Assembly (NCBI RefSeq): GCF_003254115.1
Contig: NZ_QKZV01000006.1
Coordinates: 1-64,000, forward strand
Source: Hydrotalea sandarakina
GTDB taxonomy: Bacteria; Bacteroidota; Bacteroidia; Chitinophagales; Chitinophagaceae
Length of the DNA stretch: 64,000 bases
Reading direction: 5' to 3'
Shown here: positions 55,152 through 64,000 of the stretch, piece after piece
How the letters are laid out: each line of letters begins with the position of its first letter
How positions within the stretch are numbered: the first letter of the stretch is position 1
Program-made: the position numbers and the translations under genes
The notes under the pieces: generated by a model
Database searches by the model: none
The model's input: only the letters and a program-made list of their open reading frames with translations
What the model was told of the DNA's origin: nothing

Positions 55152-56936
55152 TTAATAACCCGGGTTTTGATATTGCGCCCTATTATTATCGGCGGTAGCA
55201 TTTAACTGACTTTGGGGAATGGGTCGTAGCGAATGGAATGGTTGAATTTTAGCAGCGCCGTCAGGATTGTATAATTTTACTCTTTCAATTAATTTTCCAC
55301 GCATTGCTAAATCAGGCCAACGTAAACTTTCACCACAAAGCTCACGGGTACGTTCATCTAAAATAAAATCAAGAGTAACTTGTGATGCATTGATATCCAT
55401 TGCTGCAACACGAGTCGCTAAATCAGATGCAGATAAACCCGGACGATAAGCAGCCCTTTCTCTAATTACATTTAATAAAGTAACTGCCTGATTAATATTA
55501 CCGATTTGGAATGCTGCTTCAGCTGCCAGTAAATACATTTCAGACAACTTAGCTACCGGGAAAGGTCTTCCGCCTTGATCATTTGCCTGCTGTTTCTTGC
55601 TGTCTTCATATTTACTTAATGAGGGATAAATATTTTGTGTCGTTGTACCGCCAATAATATAAAACTCTCTTGGCGCAATAACTCTGTATGGTTTTGGAAT
55701 TGCATTCATGGAATCGGCCATTGCATTTGTATAGGCTAATACAAAAGCAGTATCGCCAACATTAAATCCACCACCGGCTTGTGTAGCTAACCAAACGGTT
55801 CTAAAACTACCATCATAACGGCTGTCATTGTATTTATCTGCAAATGCTACATTATACAACCAAGCTGTTGGGCAAAATCTTCTGATGGGCCTTCCATATA
55901 ATTGTGTTCTTGTTGCGCAAGGCGCGGTAGAAGAACTAGCTGTAGGAGATTTTACGCTGGTATAATCAGGGGTAAAATCATTACTCGCATCAACACCTTT
56001 GCCACCACCAATACTAGAGGGATTGCCTACCTCATTGTCATTGTTATCACCGGGAATTCTTTCAACTGAATATAAAATTTCAGGATTATATTCATTACCT
56101 TGTTTATTAACATCAGCAAAATTTTGTAACAATGATGTACCATATTTAGCCTGATTATTGATTACTTCCATTGCGGCATTGTATGCATTTTGAAAATCGG
56201 AACTTTGTTTTGCCGCTGAATATCCTCTAAAAATATAGGTACGAGCCAACATTAAATAGGCTGCGGCTTTTGATAAAACAAAAGCATTAGCCGGACGTTG
56301 ATCGGGCAAATATTGAGTTGCATAAGTAAAATCATTAATCATTGCTTGATAATCTTTTACCAACAAATCGGCTGTGGGTAAGCGATTAAATCCTTGATAG
56401 GGTTTAGAATTAAAATGTAAATCACCTGACCCTAAATCTAATGGCACAGCTCCAAATTGTTCAACCAATAACAAATAATACAAACCTCTTAAAAATCTTG
56501 CTTGTGCAACAATGGTATTCCGTAAGGTAGAATCCATATTTACCCCCGGCGCAAAATCAACCACAGCATTAGCCAAATTAATATTTGAATAATTTCTGTT
56601 CCAAGGTGTTAAAATAGCACCATTCGAAGCATCTAAAGTATAATTTCCCAATGTTAAGTAGTCGGCTGTTCCACCTGCACCCGTACGAGGTTGATCGGCA
56701 TAAGTCCATTCATCAGTACCGTCGCAAGTAATCCCTACAGCACCTTCCGGACCATAATTAAATCGCATACCCGAATACAATGCATTAACTGCACTTTGTA
56801 ATCCTGTCGGAGATTTAAAATAATCAACAGTAAATACAGTATATGGATGTTCCTGTAATTTTTTACTACATCCACTGCTAATTAATACGAGCATAAAAGC
56901 AGCTGAAGCAAAATATAATTTATTTGAAATTTTCAT
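55152..56936 (-). CDS. SusD/RagB-family glycan-binding lipoprotein (pair 3)
   Basis: A 594-residue lipoprotein (lipobox ISSGC, Cys23). SusD hallmarks: YFKSPTGLQSAVNALYSGMR near residue 40, a VAQARFLRGLYYLLLVEQFGAVP helix, VAKLSEMYLLAAEAAFQIGN, and the terminal LDERTRELCGESLRWPDLAMRGKLI followed by RPIPQSQL and NPGY. It follows SusC 3 by 17 bases and precedes the xylanase by 23. In xylan loci this protein binds xylo-oligosaccharides at the surface, which fits the neighbour. Confidence 0.94.
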   Translation of the reverse strand: MKISNKLYFASAAFMLVLISSGCSKKLQEHPYTVFTVDYFKSPTGLQSAVNALYSGMRFNYGPEGAVGITCDGTDEWTYADQPRTGAGGTADYLTLGNYTLDASNGAILTPWNRNYSNINLANAVVDFAPGVNMDSTLRNTIVAQARFLRGLYYLLLVEQFGAVPLDLGSGDLHFNSKPYQGFNRLPTADLLVKDYQAMINDFTYATQYLPDQRPANAFVLSKAAAYLMLARTYIFRGYSAAKQSSDFQNAYNAAMEVINNQAKYGTSLLQNFADVNKQGNEYNPEILYSVERIPGDNNDNEVGNPSSIGGGKGVDASNDFTPDYTSVKSPTASSSTAPCATRTQLYGRPIRRFCPTAWLYNVAFADKYNDSRYDGSFRTVWLATQAGGGFNVGDTAFVLAYTNAMADSMNAIPKPYRVIAPREFYIIGGTTTQNIYPSLSKYEDSKKQQANDQGGRPFPVAKLSEMYLLAAEAAFQIGNINQAVTLLNVIRERAAYRPGLSASDLATRVAAMDINASQVTLDFILDERTRELCGESLRWPDLAMRGKLIERVKLYNPDGAAKIQPFHSLRPIPQSQLNATADNNRAQYQNPGY

Positions 56937-56953
56937 ACAATAAATTTTAAATA

Positions 56954-59900
56954 TTAAAAACTAATATTAGCACCTACAATAAAATTTCTTGGCAATGGTG
57001 TACTGGCACTTATAGTTACCATTCCATTACTGCCACTACGCAGGTTACCCGGGTTACCAACACCGGCATTGCCTACATTCGTTCCAATAGGATTTATACC
57101 GGTTTGATTTTTATAGGGGGAAAACAAGAAAGCCACATTATCAACAGTGAAGTACAGACGAATAGACTGTGCATATACTTTTTTCAACAAAGACTCACCA
57201 ACAGTATATCCTAAATTGATGCTACGTATTTGAACGAATGAGGCGTTGTAATATCCTAAAGTTGTCCATGCTGTACTTATGGGGCTGATAGAAGTAGAAG
57301 GCTCAGGGAACCAGTTAGTGGGGTTATTGGGTGTCCAATAATCTACTTTAATACCATTGCGTTTACCATCCATTACAGTTAAGTATGATGCAACGGGTTG
57401 ATGAATTTGACTTACCAATAATCCGCCAAAACGTGCATAAGCAACAACAGACAAATCGAAGTTTTTATAAGCAAACCTATTTGTCATACCTCCTTGCAAT
57501 TTGGCATCACCATTACCAATTACATACCTATCATTGTTAGGATCAATAACGCCATCAGGCTTTCCCCCGGGGCCACTATGATCTTCTAATTTAATTTGCC
57601 CCGGAACACTGCCATATTTTGCTGCCTGTGCAGCTTCATTTTTTTGCCAAATACCTAATTTCTTATAATCATAAATTGCAGTCATTGAATATCCTACAAA
57701 CAATTGGTTGGCAATATCTTGCTGAATACCACTACTTAAACTCAACAACTTGTTTTTATTGAAAAACAAATTAAGATCGGTTGACCAGCTAAATCCATGA
57801 TGATTTTGAATATTTACAGTTGAAACAGTAAATTCCATACCCTTGTTTTCCATAGAACCGACATTGGTTGTATAGTTTCCTGAAACACCTGAGGTAGGTG
57901 GTAATACAACACTATACAAAATTTTATCAGTATGTTGATGATAATATTCTATTGAACCGGAAATTCTATTTTTCAAAATACTAAAATCTACCCCAACATT
58001 TACTGTTTTCGTATACTCCCAATCTAGATTAGGATTCGGCAAGGCAGATACGTTATATCCCGTAACCACCGTTGGCCCATAATTATACCGAATAACATTT
58101 CCGGGTGCAGCTAATCCATTGTTATTGGAAACTAAGCCAAGGGATGAATAAGGATTAATTGACTGATTAGATGTTTGCCCAAAACCTGCCCTTAATTTCA
58201 AACTATTGAAATTATTGGAAAAGAACTTGCTGTTTCTGAAAAATTGTTCATTGTTTAAATTCCAACCTGCAGATACAGCGGGATATTGGTGCCACTTATG
58301 TCCATTGGCTAAACGAGAAGAACCATCAATTCTACCAGTCAAAGTAAGCATATACTTATTATCATAGTTGTAGTTTAAACGCCCCATGTAGGAAATTAAT
58401 GCCCATGATTGTTCACCACCACCAACAACAGGAGCGGGGGTTGGATTAGATAAACCTAATGCATAAAATTGTGAAAAGTTATCTGTAATAGAATCCTTAC
58501 TTACTGAAGTATTATGAGTATGGTATTCCTGAATACTATATAAACCGGTAAAATTAAAGCGATGTTTTTTGATGGCTTTATCATAAATTAATAAGTTTTC
58601 AACTGTATACCCCCAAGCTTCAGCATTGTTTACATAAGCAGTATTGCCCTTCTGAGCTCTGAAATAGCTGGGATTAGTTGGTAAATCCGATGCCTGAAAT
58701 TGATCATCTTCTTCCTGAGTATAGTTTAATCCAATGTTAGCTCTATACTTCAAGCCTTTTAAAATTTCAATTTCAGCATATAAACTATTAAAAGTTCTCA
58801 ATCTTCTTACCCTATCAACCCAGTTGTTGTTGTTATGTTTCAGTAATAATGGGCTATATTGAGTTTGATTATCATCATTATTCCCATTTGGCGCTTTAAT
58901 GATGTTTCCTGCGCTATCATATGCAGGCATTAATGGACTTAATGCCAAAATAGGAAACATGGGGTTTACGAATTGAGAACCATTGGTAACTCCTACCGTA
59001 TTCATGGTATTTAATCCTATTTTAATTTTATTACCTATTTTACTATCAATAGTTGCACGAACAGAATAACGAGTAAAATCCTGTCCGGGTAATAATGAAG
59101 TTTCATTATAATATCCACCCCCTAACGAAAAGGTGCTACCGTTAGATGTACCTCCGGAAACAGTTATGTTTTGATCCGTTTTATGCGAATTACTATACAT
59201 CAAATTTTGCCAATCGGTAGATTTTCCGGCAGCAATTGAGGCAAGTTCCAAAGGCATATATCCCTGATTCCATGGTGATATATTACGCATGGCTTGATAT
59301 TCGGCCGCATTAAATACAGGATATTTATTAGAAACCGTTCCTATGCCATAGTAGCCGCTGTAGGATACACGAGTAGCACCTGCTTTACCTCTTTTTGTCG
59401 TAACCAGTAATACACCATTCGCACCACGAGAACCATAAATAGCGGTTGCTGAAGCATCTTTCAAAATTTCTACTGAAGCAACATCATCAGGATTAATATC
59501 ATTTAAATTACCATCATAAGGAATACCATCTAATACCAATAAGGGTTCATTAGAACCACTAATAGAACGTGTACCACGGATACGAATTTGTGCACCTGAG
59601 CCTGGTGTTGTACCCACAGTTTGGATTTCCAGACCTGCTGCTTTTCCTTGTAAAGCCTGTTGCATATTGGCAACAGGAACATCGCGAAGTGCTTGTTCAT
59701 TAACTGAAGATACAGAACCGGTTACATCACGTTTACGCTGTGTTCCATAACCAACTACTATAACTTGGTCTAAATCATTATTTGCCGTTTGTAATTGTAC
59801 TGAAACATTAGTCGTATTGGCATTTATGGAAACATATTTCTTTTGATATCCTACATAAGAAATCACTAGCACACATTTTTCAGGTACACTAAGTGAAAAA

Positions 59901-60154
59901 GCACCCGCTTCATTTGTTGTTGTGCCAATATTATTTCCCTGCACACTTACCGAGGCACCGGCAACAGGTTCATTTTTTTCATTAACAATTACACCTTTTA
60001 CAACCTTACGTTGTTGAGTGGATTGTGAAATAGATTTTTGAGAGGAAATTAAAATTAAAATAATTGTAATTATTAGTACACCGAATGCATAAAATGCTTG
60101 CCAATAATCATTTTTGGGCAATAACTGAGCATACGAAAAATTATTTTTTTTCAT
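56954..60154 (-). CDS. SusC/RagA-family TonB-dependent transporter (pair 3)
   Basis: A 1066-residue outer-membrane transporter. The N-terminus is longer than in the other two pairs: about 22 polar residues precede the hydrophobic signal (FGVLIITIILILISS). The regulatory domain VKGVIVNEKNEPVAGASVSVQG follows, then the plug with QALQGKAAGLEIQ, IRIRGTRSISGSNEPLLVLDG and LKDASATAIYGSRGANGVLLVTTKRG, and the barrel ending in RNFIVGANISF. It is the first gene of SusC-SusD-xylanase. The ATG used is the only one before the hydrophobic stretch. Confidence 0.94.
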   Translation of the reverse strand: MKKNNFSYAQLLPKNDYWQAFYAFGVLIITIILILISSQKSISQSTQQRKVVKGVIVNEKNEPVAGASVSVQGNNIGTTTNEAGAFSLSVPEKCVLVISYVGYQKKYVSINANTTNVSVQLQTANNDLDQVIVVGYGTQRKRDVTGSVSSVNEQALRDVPVANMQQALQGKAAGLEIQTVGTTPGSGAQIRIRGTRSISGSNEPLLVLDGIPYDGNLNDINPDDVASVEILKDASATAIYGSRGANGVLLVTTKRGKAGATRVSYSGYYGIGTVSNKYPVFNAAEYQAMRNISPWNQGYMPLELASIAAGKSTDWQNLMYSNSHKTDQNITVSGGTSNGSTFSLGGGYYNETSLLPGQDFTRYSVRATIDSKIGNKIKIGLNTMNTVGVTNGSQFVNPMFPILALSPLMPAYDSAGNIIKAPNGNNDDNQTQYSPLLLKHNNNNWVDRVRRLRTFNSLYAEIEILKGLKYRANIGLNYTQEEDDQFQASDLPTNPSYFRAQKGNTAYVNNAEAWGYTVENLLIYDKAIKKHRFNFTGLYSIQEYHTHNTSVSKDSITDNFSQFYALGLSNPTPAPVVGGGEQSWALISYMGRLNYNYDNKYMLTLTGRIDGSSRLANGHKWHQYPAVSAGWNLNNEQFFRNSKFFSNNFNSLKLRAGFGQTSNQSINPYSSLGLVSNNNGLAAPGNVIRYNYGPTVVTGYNVSALPNPNLDWEYTKTVNVGVDFSILKNRISGSIEYYHQHTDKILYSVVLPPTSGVSGNYTTNVGSMENKGMEFTVSTVNIQNHHGFSWSTDLNLFFNKNKLLSLSSGIQQDIANQLFVGYSMTAIYDYKKLGIWQKNEAAQAAKYGSVPGQIKLEDHSGPGGKPDGVIDPNNDRYVIGNGDAKLQGGMTNRFAYKNFDLSVVAYARFGGLLVSQIHQPVASYLTVMDGKRNGIKVDYWTPNNPTNWFPEPSTSISPISTAWTTLGYYNASFVQIRSINLGYTVGESLLKKVYAQSIRLYFTVDNVAFLFSPYKNQTGINPIGTNVGNAGVGNPGNLRSGSNGMVTISASTPLPRNFIVGANISF

Positions 60155-60269
60155 AAATGTTTTTTTAATATTTTTTTGTTAAAGATTCTTAACTCATATC
60201 GTAATTGTATGGTTAAGTGCTATTCATATAACTTATCATAGGGCAATGCAGTTAGTTTATTTGTTAGGA

Positions 60270-62456
60270 TTATTTTGACACAACAGTAATCATTGCAGGT
60301 TTCGATGCACCTAGTTCAATACTTCTTTTATCAGGCAATGATCCGCCAATATAAATATTGATTCTTCCTTTGGGTAAATAACTTTCACCCTTATCATTCA
60401 CCAATTGCAACATATCAGGAGTAATTATGAAAGAAACAGTTGAAGCACCTTGAATAGGTATTGCAATTTTTTTAAATGCTTTTAAAGCATATATTGGTGC
60501 ATTCGCCGGCGCATTCTCATGCTGTACATACAATTGCACCGCTTCTAATCCATCATATTTTCCATTATTCTTAATAGTAATGCTACAAGTTATACTATCT
60601 CCATTTTTAATAACAGATTTTGAAACAATAGGATTCGTATATGAATAGGTATTATAACTTAACCCAAATCCAAAAGGATACATAGGAGTAGCTTTCATAA
60701 ATCGATATGTTCTTCCCTGCATATTATAATCTTCATAAGAGGGAAGTTGGTTGTATGACATTGGAAAGGTTACAGGTAATTTACCGGAAGGATTAGCGTT
60801 TCCAAAAACAATATCAGCTGCAGCATTACCGCCTTCTTCACCTGGATACCAAACTAACAATACAGCATCAGCCAATTCATGAACTTCCGATAAATTCATT
60901 GGACTTCCCCCCGTAATAATTGCTATGATTGGCTTTTTATTCCCTTCACGTAATTTTTTTAAAAAATCTATTTGGTTTTGCGGAAGGTTGTAATTCAATC
61001 TATCTCCATAAGTTGTTGATGCAATTGATTCACCTTCTTCGCCTTCCAGCAATCCAGACAAACCTAATACAGCAATGGTTACATCAGAATTCTTTGCATC
61101 ACCGGTGGTCCAATCAATAGGGTTTGCATCAGGTCTGTCTAATAAGCAACCCATTTTGTATTGCAATTGACTACCGGGAGCAATATGCCCTGCAAACCCT
61201 TCTAAAAAAGTAACTAATCGATTATTTACACCATAGTAATTTCCCAATAAAACATCAACATTAGATGCATTAGGACCTGTAATGAAATAGCGAGGCAGGT
61301 TATTTTTTAAAGGTAATACACCATTATTTTTTAATAAAACAGCCGATTGAACAGCCACTTCTTTTGCCAATGCTCTATGCTGAGGCGAATTAATAACTGA
61401 TTCCGGAATTTGATTATACGGATTGTCATTGACGTTATCAAACATACCCAATTTAAAACGGGTAGCTAACAATTCAGCCAAAGCGCTGTCAATAGTTTTT
61501 TCTGAAATTAGGTTTTGTTTTACAGCATCTATTAAAGCCGTATATTCTACCCCACAATCTAAACTTACTCCTTTTTTAACAGAAAGCGCTGCCGCTTCAG
61601 CAGCAGTTTTCACATAATGGTGACCCTCATAAATATCGCCTATAGCACCGCAATCATATACGACATGTCCTTTAAAATGCCATTCATTTCTTAATATATC
61701 GTCTAACAAAAAAGTATTGGCACAACAGGGTTCACCATTGGTACTGTTATATGCACACATTACTGCTTCTACATGGGCATCTTTTACCAAAGCTTTAAAA
61801 GCTGGCAAATAAGTTTCACGTAAATCTTTAATTGAAGCAACTGCATTGAAAGAGTGTCGCAAGCGCTCAGGACCACTGTGTACGGCAAAATGCTTTGCAC
61901 AAGCAGCCACTTTTAAATATCTGGGATCATCGCCTTGTAAGCCTTTTACAAAGGCAACACCCATTGTTTTAGTGAGTGTAGGATCTTCGCCATAAGTTTC
62001 TTGACCACGCCCCCAACGTGGATCGCGAAAAATATTAATATTGGGAGTCCAAAATGTAAGTCCACCATACTGTTCATGTATTCCTCTCTTTACAGCTGCA
62101 TTATACATAGCTCTTGCCTCATCAGATATAGCAGAAGCCTCAACAAAAGCAAGGCTGTCATTAAAAGTTGCAGCCATGCCAATTGCCTGAGGAAAAACTG
62201 TAGCCAAACCTGAACGTGCAACTCCATGCAAGGCCTCATTCCACCAATTATATGCAGGAATATTCAGCCTGGGTATAGCAGGACTGCTATTCATCATTTG
62301 TTGCACTTTTTCTTGCAAAGTCAATCTGCTCACCAAGTCGTGTACACGAGTTGAAATAGGCAAACGGGCATTTAAATAATCAGGGGTTTGAGCCAATACA
62401 TTAATGACCGATAAATGCAGTAACAGCAAGCAGCAACTATAGAAAATTTTTTTCAT
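60270..62456 (-). CDS. GH3-family glycosidase, probable beta-xylosidase
   Basis: A 728-residue exported enzyme (signal peptide 1-22, ending VLAQT). The first barrel shows YNWWNEALHGVARSG, RDPRWGRGQETYGEDP and KVAACAKHFAVHSGP, with the nucleophile Asp268 in HVVYDCGAIGDI. The second domain has VTIAVLGLSGLLEGEEGE with the probable acid/base Glu, then a fibronectin-like end (YNTYSYTNP onwards). The NEALHG and DCGAI wording is that of the xylosidase subgroup. It releases xylose from xylo-oligosaccharides, probably in the periplasm. Its upstream region is shared with a divergent LacI gene. Confidence 0.9.
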   Translation of the reverse strand: MKKIFYSCCLLLLHLSVINVLAQTPDYLNARLPISTRVHDLVSRLTLQEKVQQMMNSSPAIPRLNIPAYNWWNEALHGVARSGLATVFPQAIGMAATFNDSLAFVEASAISDEARAMYNAAVKRGIHEQYGGLTFWTPNINIFRDPRWGRGQETYGEDPTLTKTMGVAFVKGLQGDDPRYLKVAACAKHFAVHSGPERLRHSFNAVASIKDLRETYLPAFKALVKDAHVEAVMCAYNSTNGEPCCANTFLLDDILRNEWHFKGHVVYDCGAIGDIYEGHHYVKTAAEAAALSVKKGVSLDCGVEYTALIDAVKQNLISEKTIDSALAELLATRFKLGMFDNVNDNPYNQIPESVINSPQHRALAKEVAVQSAVLLKNNGVLPLKNNLPRYFITGPNASNVDVLLGNYYGVNNRLVTFLEGFAGHIAPGSQLQYKMGCLLDRPDANPIDWTTGDAKNSDVTIAVLGLSGLLEGEEGESIASTTYGDRLNYNLPQNQIDFLKKLREGNKKPIIAIITGGSPMNLSEVHELADAVLLVWYPGEEGGNAAADIVFGNANPSGKLPVTFPMSYNQLPSYEDYNMQGRTYRFMKATPMYPFGFGLSYNTYSYTNPIVSKSVIKNGDSITCSITIKNNGKYDGLEAVQLYVQHENAPANAPIYALKAFKKIAIPIQGASTVSFIITPDMLQLVNDKGESYLPKGRINIYIGGSLPDKRSIELGASKPAMITVVSK

Positions 62457-62556
62457 AAAGCAAGCATTTTGGGTATTTAAGCAGCGTAAAATTGGTATTT
62501 ACGTAATTAAAAAGCTATCGTTAACAAAACGAATATAGAAAAGAATTTTAAAAAAT

Positions 62557-62568
62557 GCAACCGATTGC
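62557..62568. promoter_or_regulatory. LacI operator candidate GCAACCGATTGC, copy 1
   Basis: A 12-base palindrome-like motif with GCAA and TTGC ends in the divergent region of the GH3 gene and the first of two LacI genes, 58 bases before its ATG. An identical copy is at 63684-63695. Confidence 0.6.
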
Positions 62569-62625
62569 AAAATATTTTTCAAAAAAAATACAATTACCTT
62601 GTTCAAAAGTTATAACATTGTTTGT

Positions 62626-63648
62626 ATGAAGCAGGATAAAGAAGTTACCATATATGATATTGCGGACTATTTAAACATTTCAGCAGCAACGGTTAGTCGC
62701 GGCTTGAAAGACCATCCTACTATTAATAAGAAAACAAAAAAGAAAATACTAGAAGCAGCCCAAAAATTAGGTTATAGAAGCAACGCATTTGCCAGCAATT
62801 TGCGAACCAAACAAAGTAAAACCATAGGAGTTATTGTACCTCGGCTAAACAGTTACTTTATGTCAACTGTTATAGCAGGTATTGAAAGCATTGCTAATGA
62901 AGAAGGATACCAACTCATCATCAGTCAATCACAAGAAGATGAACAAAAAGAAGCAGCTAACGCAATAACATTATTTAACAGCAGGGTTGATGGAATAATG
63001 GTTTCATTAGCAGCCAACACAAAAACCACCGATCATTTCAAACCATTTTTGGAAAAAAACATCCCCATTGTTTACTTTGACAGAGTAGTTGAAACACCTG
63101 ATTCATTAACTATTTCAATTGATAATTATAAGGCTGCTTTTGAAGTTACCCAACACTTAATCGACAAGGGTTGTAAGCGCATTTTACACCTTGGGGGAAA
63201 CGTAAATAGGAATGTTTATGCAGACAGACTTGCGGGCTATAAAGCTGCTTTAAAACAAGCAGGATTGCCTACCCCGGATAACCTTGTTTTTTTTAGCAAT
63301 CTTAGTGAAGACGCAGGCGTGGAAGCTGCTAATTATATTAACAATCTAAAACAGAAGCCGGATGCAGTATTTTCTGCCAATGATACCTGTGCTGCTTATT
63401 GTATGATTCGTTTAAAACAACTAGGCTATAAAATTCCCGGCAACTTTTTGTTTGCGGGATTCAATAATGACCCAATCAGCAAAGTAGTAGAACCCAATTT
63501 AACCACCATAGCTTATCCCGGTTATCCAATGGGGCAAATTGCAGCCACCCATTTAATTAATCACCTCAAAGGCATTGCCGATATAAGCAGTACAAACAGT
63601 GTGTTATTGCGGCATGAATTAATTGTGCGTGCCTCTACTCAAAAATAA
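62626..63648 (+). CDS. LacI-family regulator of the xylan locus (1)
   Basis: Full-length repressor of 340 residues from the ATG at 62626. The helix-turn-helix is VTIYDIADYLNISAATVSRGLKDHP and the hinge is GYRSNAFASNLRTKQSK. The core shows TIGVIVPRLNSYFMSTVIAGIES, IISQSQEDEQKEA and DAVFSANDTCAAYCMIR. It is divergent from the GH3 gene, with the operator GCAACCGATTGC between them, and is followed 51 bases later by a close paralogue. It probably senses a xylan-derived sugar. An upstream TTG at 62599 gives a longer frame but lies ahead of the typical head and is not favoured. Confidence 0.9.
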   Translation: MKQDKEVTIYDIADYLNISAATVSRGLKDHPTINKKTKKKILEAAQKLGYRSNAFASNLRTKQSKTIGVIVPRLNSYFMSTVIAGIESIANEEGYQLIISQSQEDEQKEAANAITLFNSRVDGIMVSLAANTKTTDHFKPFLEKNIPIVYFDRVVETPDSLTISIDNYKAAFEVTQHLIDKGCKRILHLGGNVNRNVYADRLAGYKAALKQAGLPTPDNLVFFSNLSEDAGVEAANYINNLKQKPDAVFSANDTCAAYCMIRLKQLGYKIPGNFLFAGFNNDPISKVVEPNLTTIAYPGYPMGQIAATHLINHLKGIADISSTNSVLLRHELIVRASTQK

Positions 63649-63683
63649 AAATTTGCAAAATCAATTATATTTTAGAAATTTAC

Positions 63684-63695
63684 GCAACCGATTGC
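63684..63695. promoter_or_regulatory. LacI operator candidate GCAACCGATTGC, copy 2
   Basis: Identical to the motif at 62557-62568, here ending three bases before the ATG of the second LacI gene. A protein bound here would cover the ribosome-binding site and start region, as expected for strong self-repression. Confidence 0.6.
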
Positions 63696-63698
63696 ATT

Positions 63699-64000
63699 AT
63701 GAATCCAAAAAAAGATGTTACCATTTACGATATTGCCAAACAGTTGAACATTTCCACTTCAACGGTTAGCAGGGCATTGCAAAACCATCCTGCAATAAAT
63801 AAATTAACCAAGAAAAAGGTAATTGCTACTGCGAAAGAAATTGGCTATCAATACAACACATTCGCCGGTAATTTGAGAAAAAAATCAACCAGCATCATCG
63901 GAGTAATGGTGCATGAGTTGAATAGTAACTTCATTACTTCCGTATTAGCCGGTATAGAAAAAGTAACTTCAGAAGCAGGCTACGACATTATTATTGCCCA
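63699..64000 (+). CDS. LacI-family regulator of the xylan locus (2), cut by the window edge
   Basis: The first 100 residues are visible and the frame is open to the last base. The head VTIYDIAKQLNISTSTVSRALQNHP and hinge GYQYNTFAGNLRKKS are followed by IIGVMVHELNSNFITSVLAGIEK. It closely resembles the LacI gene 51 bases upstream, as after a tandem duplication. The remaining core lies outside the window, so it is not a pseudogene on this evidence. An operator copy sits directly before the ATG. Probable partner or competitor of regulator 1 in controlling xylan genes; this is inference. Confidence 0.88.
   Translation, partial: MNPKKDVTIYDIAKQLNISTSTVSRALQNHPAINKLTKKKVIATAKEIGYQYNTFAGNLRKKSTSIIGVMVHELNSNFITSVLAGIEKVTSEAGYDIIIA

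Noticed and set aside
63699-64000. Second LacI gene considered as a truncated pseudogene
   Set aside because: The frame is open to the last base of the window, so the cut is due to the window edge.
1-64000. CRISPR array, prophage or complete insertion sequence
   Set aside because: No regularly spaced repeats, no phage structural genes and no transposase reading frames were seen.

Overview
The window comes from the chromosome of an AT-rich Bacteroidota bacterium, most likely of the family Chitinophagaceae. The evidence is three SusC/SusD outer-membrane pairs, lipobox surface proteins, SSS and ClC transporters and regulators of the kind common in this phylum, an RHS remnant with the core wording usual there, and -7 promoter elements of the form TAnnTTTG ahead of both tRNA genes. 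The assignment is from protein character only; no database search was possible.

Layout. (1) 1-2246: a 2 kb RHS-toxin remnant, broken by one in-frame amber codon, with a candidate exported immunity gene. It lies between two nearly identical 114-bp repeats, one of which runs into the 3' end of a tRNA-Pro. (2) 2408-9212: a catalytically degenerate dihydroorotase homologue, a DUF4199 membrane protein, two glycosyltransferases and the four enzymes of GDP-D-glycero-D-manno-heptose synthesis (hddA, gmhA, hddC, gmhB). (3) 9285-13786: a secreted protein of unknown role, a GIY-YIG protein, a tRNA-Asp with a 3'-half tRNA remnant beside it, then accA, dapA and cmk. (4) 13833-19396: a xylose operon (xylB, xylA, SSS symporter) divergent from an AraC-type regulator. 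(5) 19393-25113: a tandem Usp protein, an OmpA-like lipoprotein, a two-component system and a ClC channel. (6) 25252-51502: a pectin and hexuronate locus. (7) 52189-64000: a xylan locus.

How the genes work together. The pectin locus holds two SusCD pairs, two CE8-type pectinesterases (one atypical), a CE12-GH28 fusion, a GH105 enzyme, an esterase and a LacI regulator. It also carries the complete galacturonate route to pyruvate and glyceraldehyde-3-phosphate: ExuT, UxaC, UxaB, UxaA, KdgK, Eda. The xylan locus supplies a SusCD pair, a GH10 lipoprotein with an inserted binding module, a GH3 enzyme and UxuA. Its products would be xylose, handled by the symporter, XylA and XylB, and glucuronate, which would join the UxaC/KdgK/Eda route.

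The regulatory layer is the most informative non-coding signal. A 23-bp operator-like motif occurs in front of both the CE12-GH28 operon and the second SusCD pair, next to a LacI gene. The two adjacent LacI genes at the right edge carry an identical 12-bp palindrome in front of each. Other points worth attention are the RHS cassette with a GH75-like tip and the dihydroorotase lacking several metal ligands. I saw no CRISPR array, prophage or complete insertion sequence.
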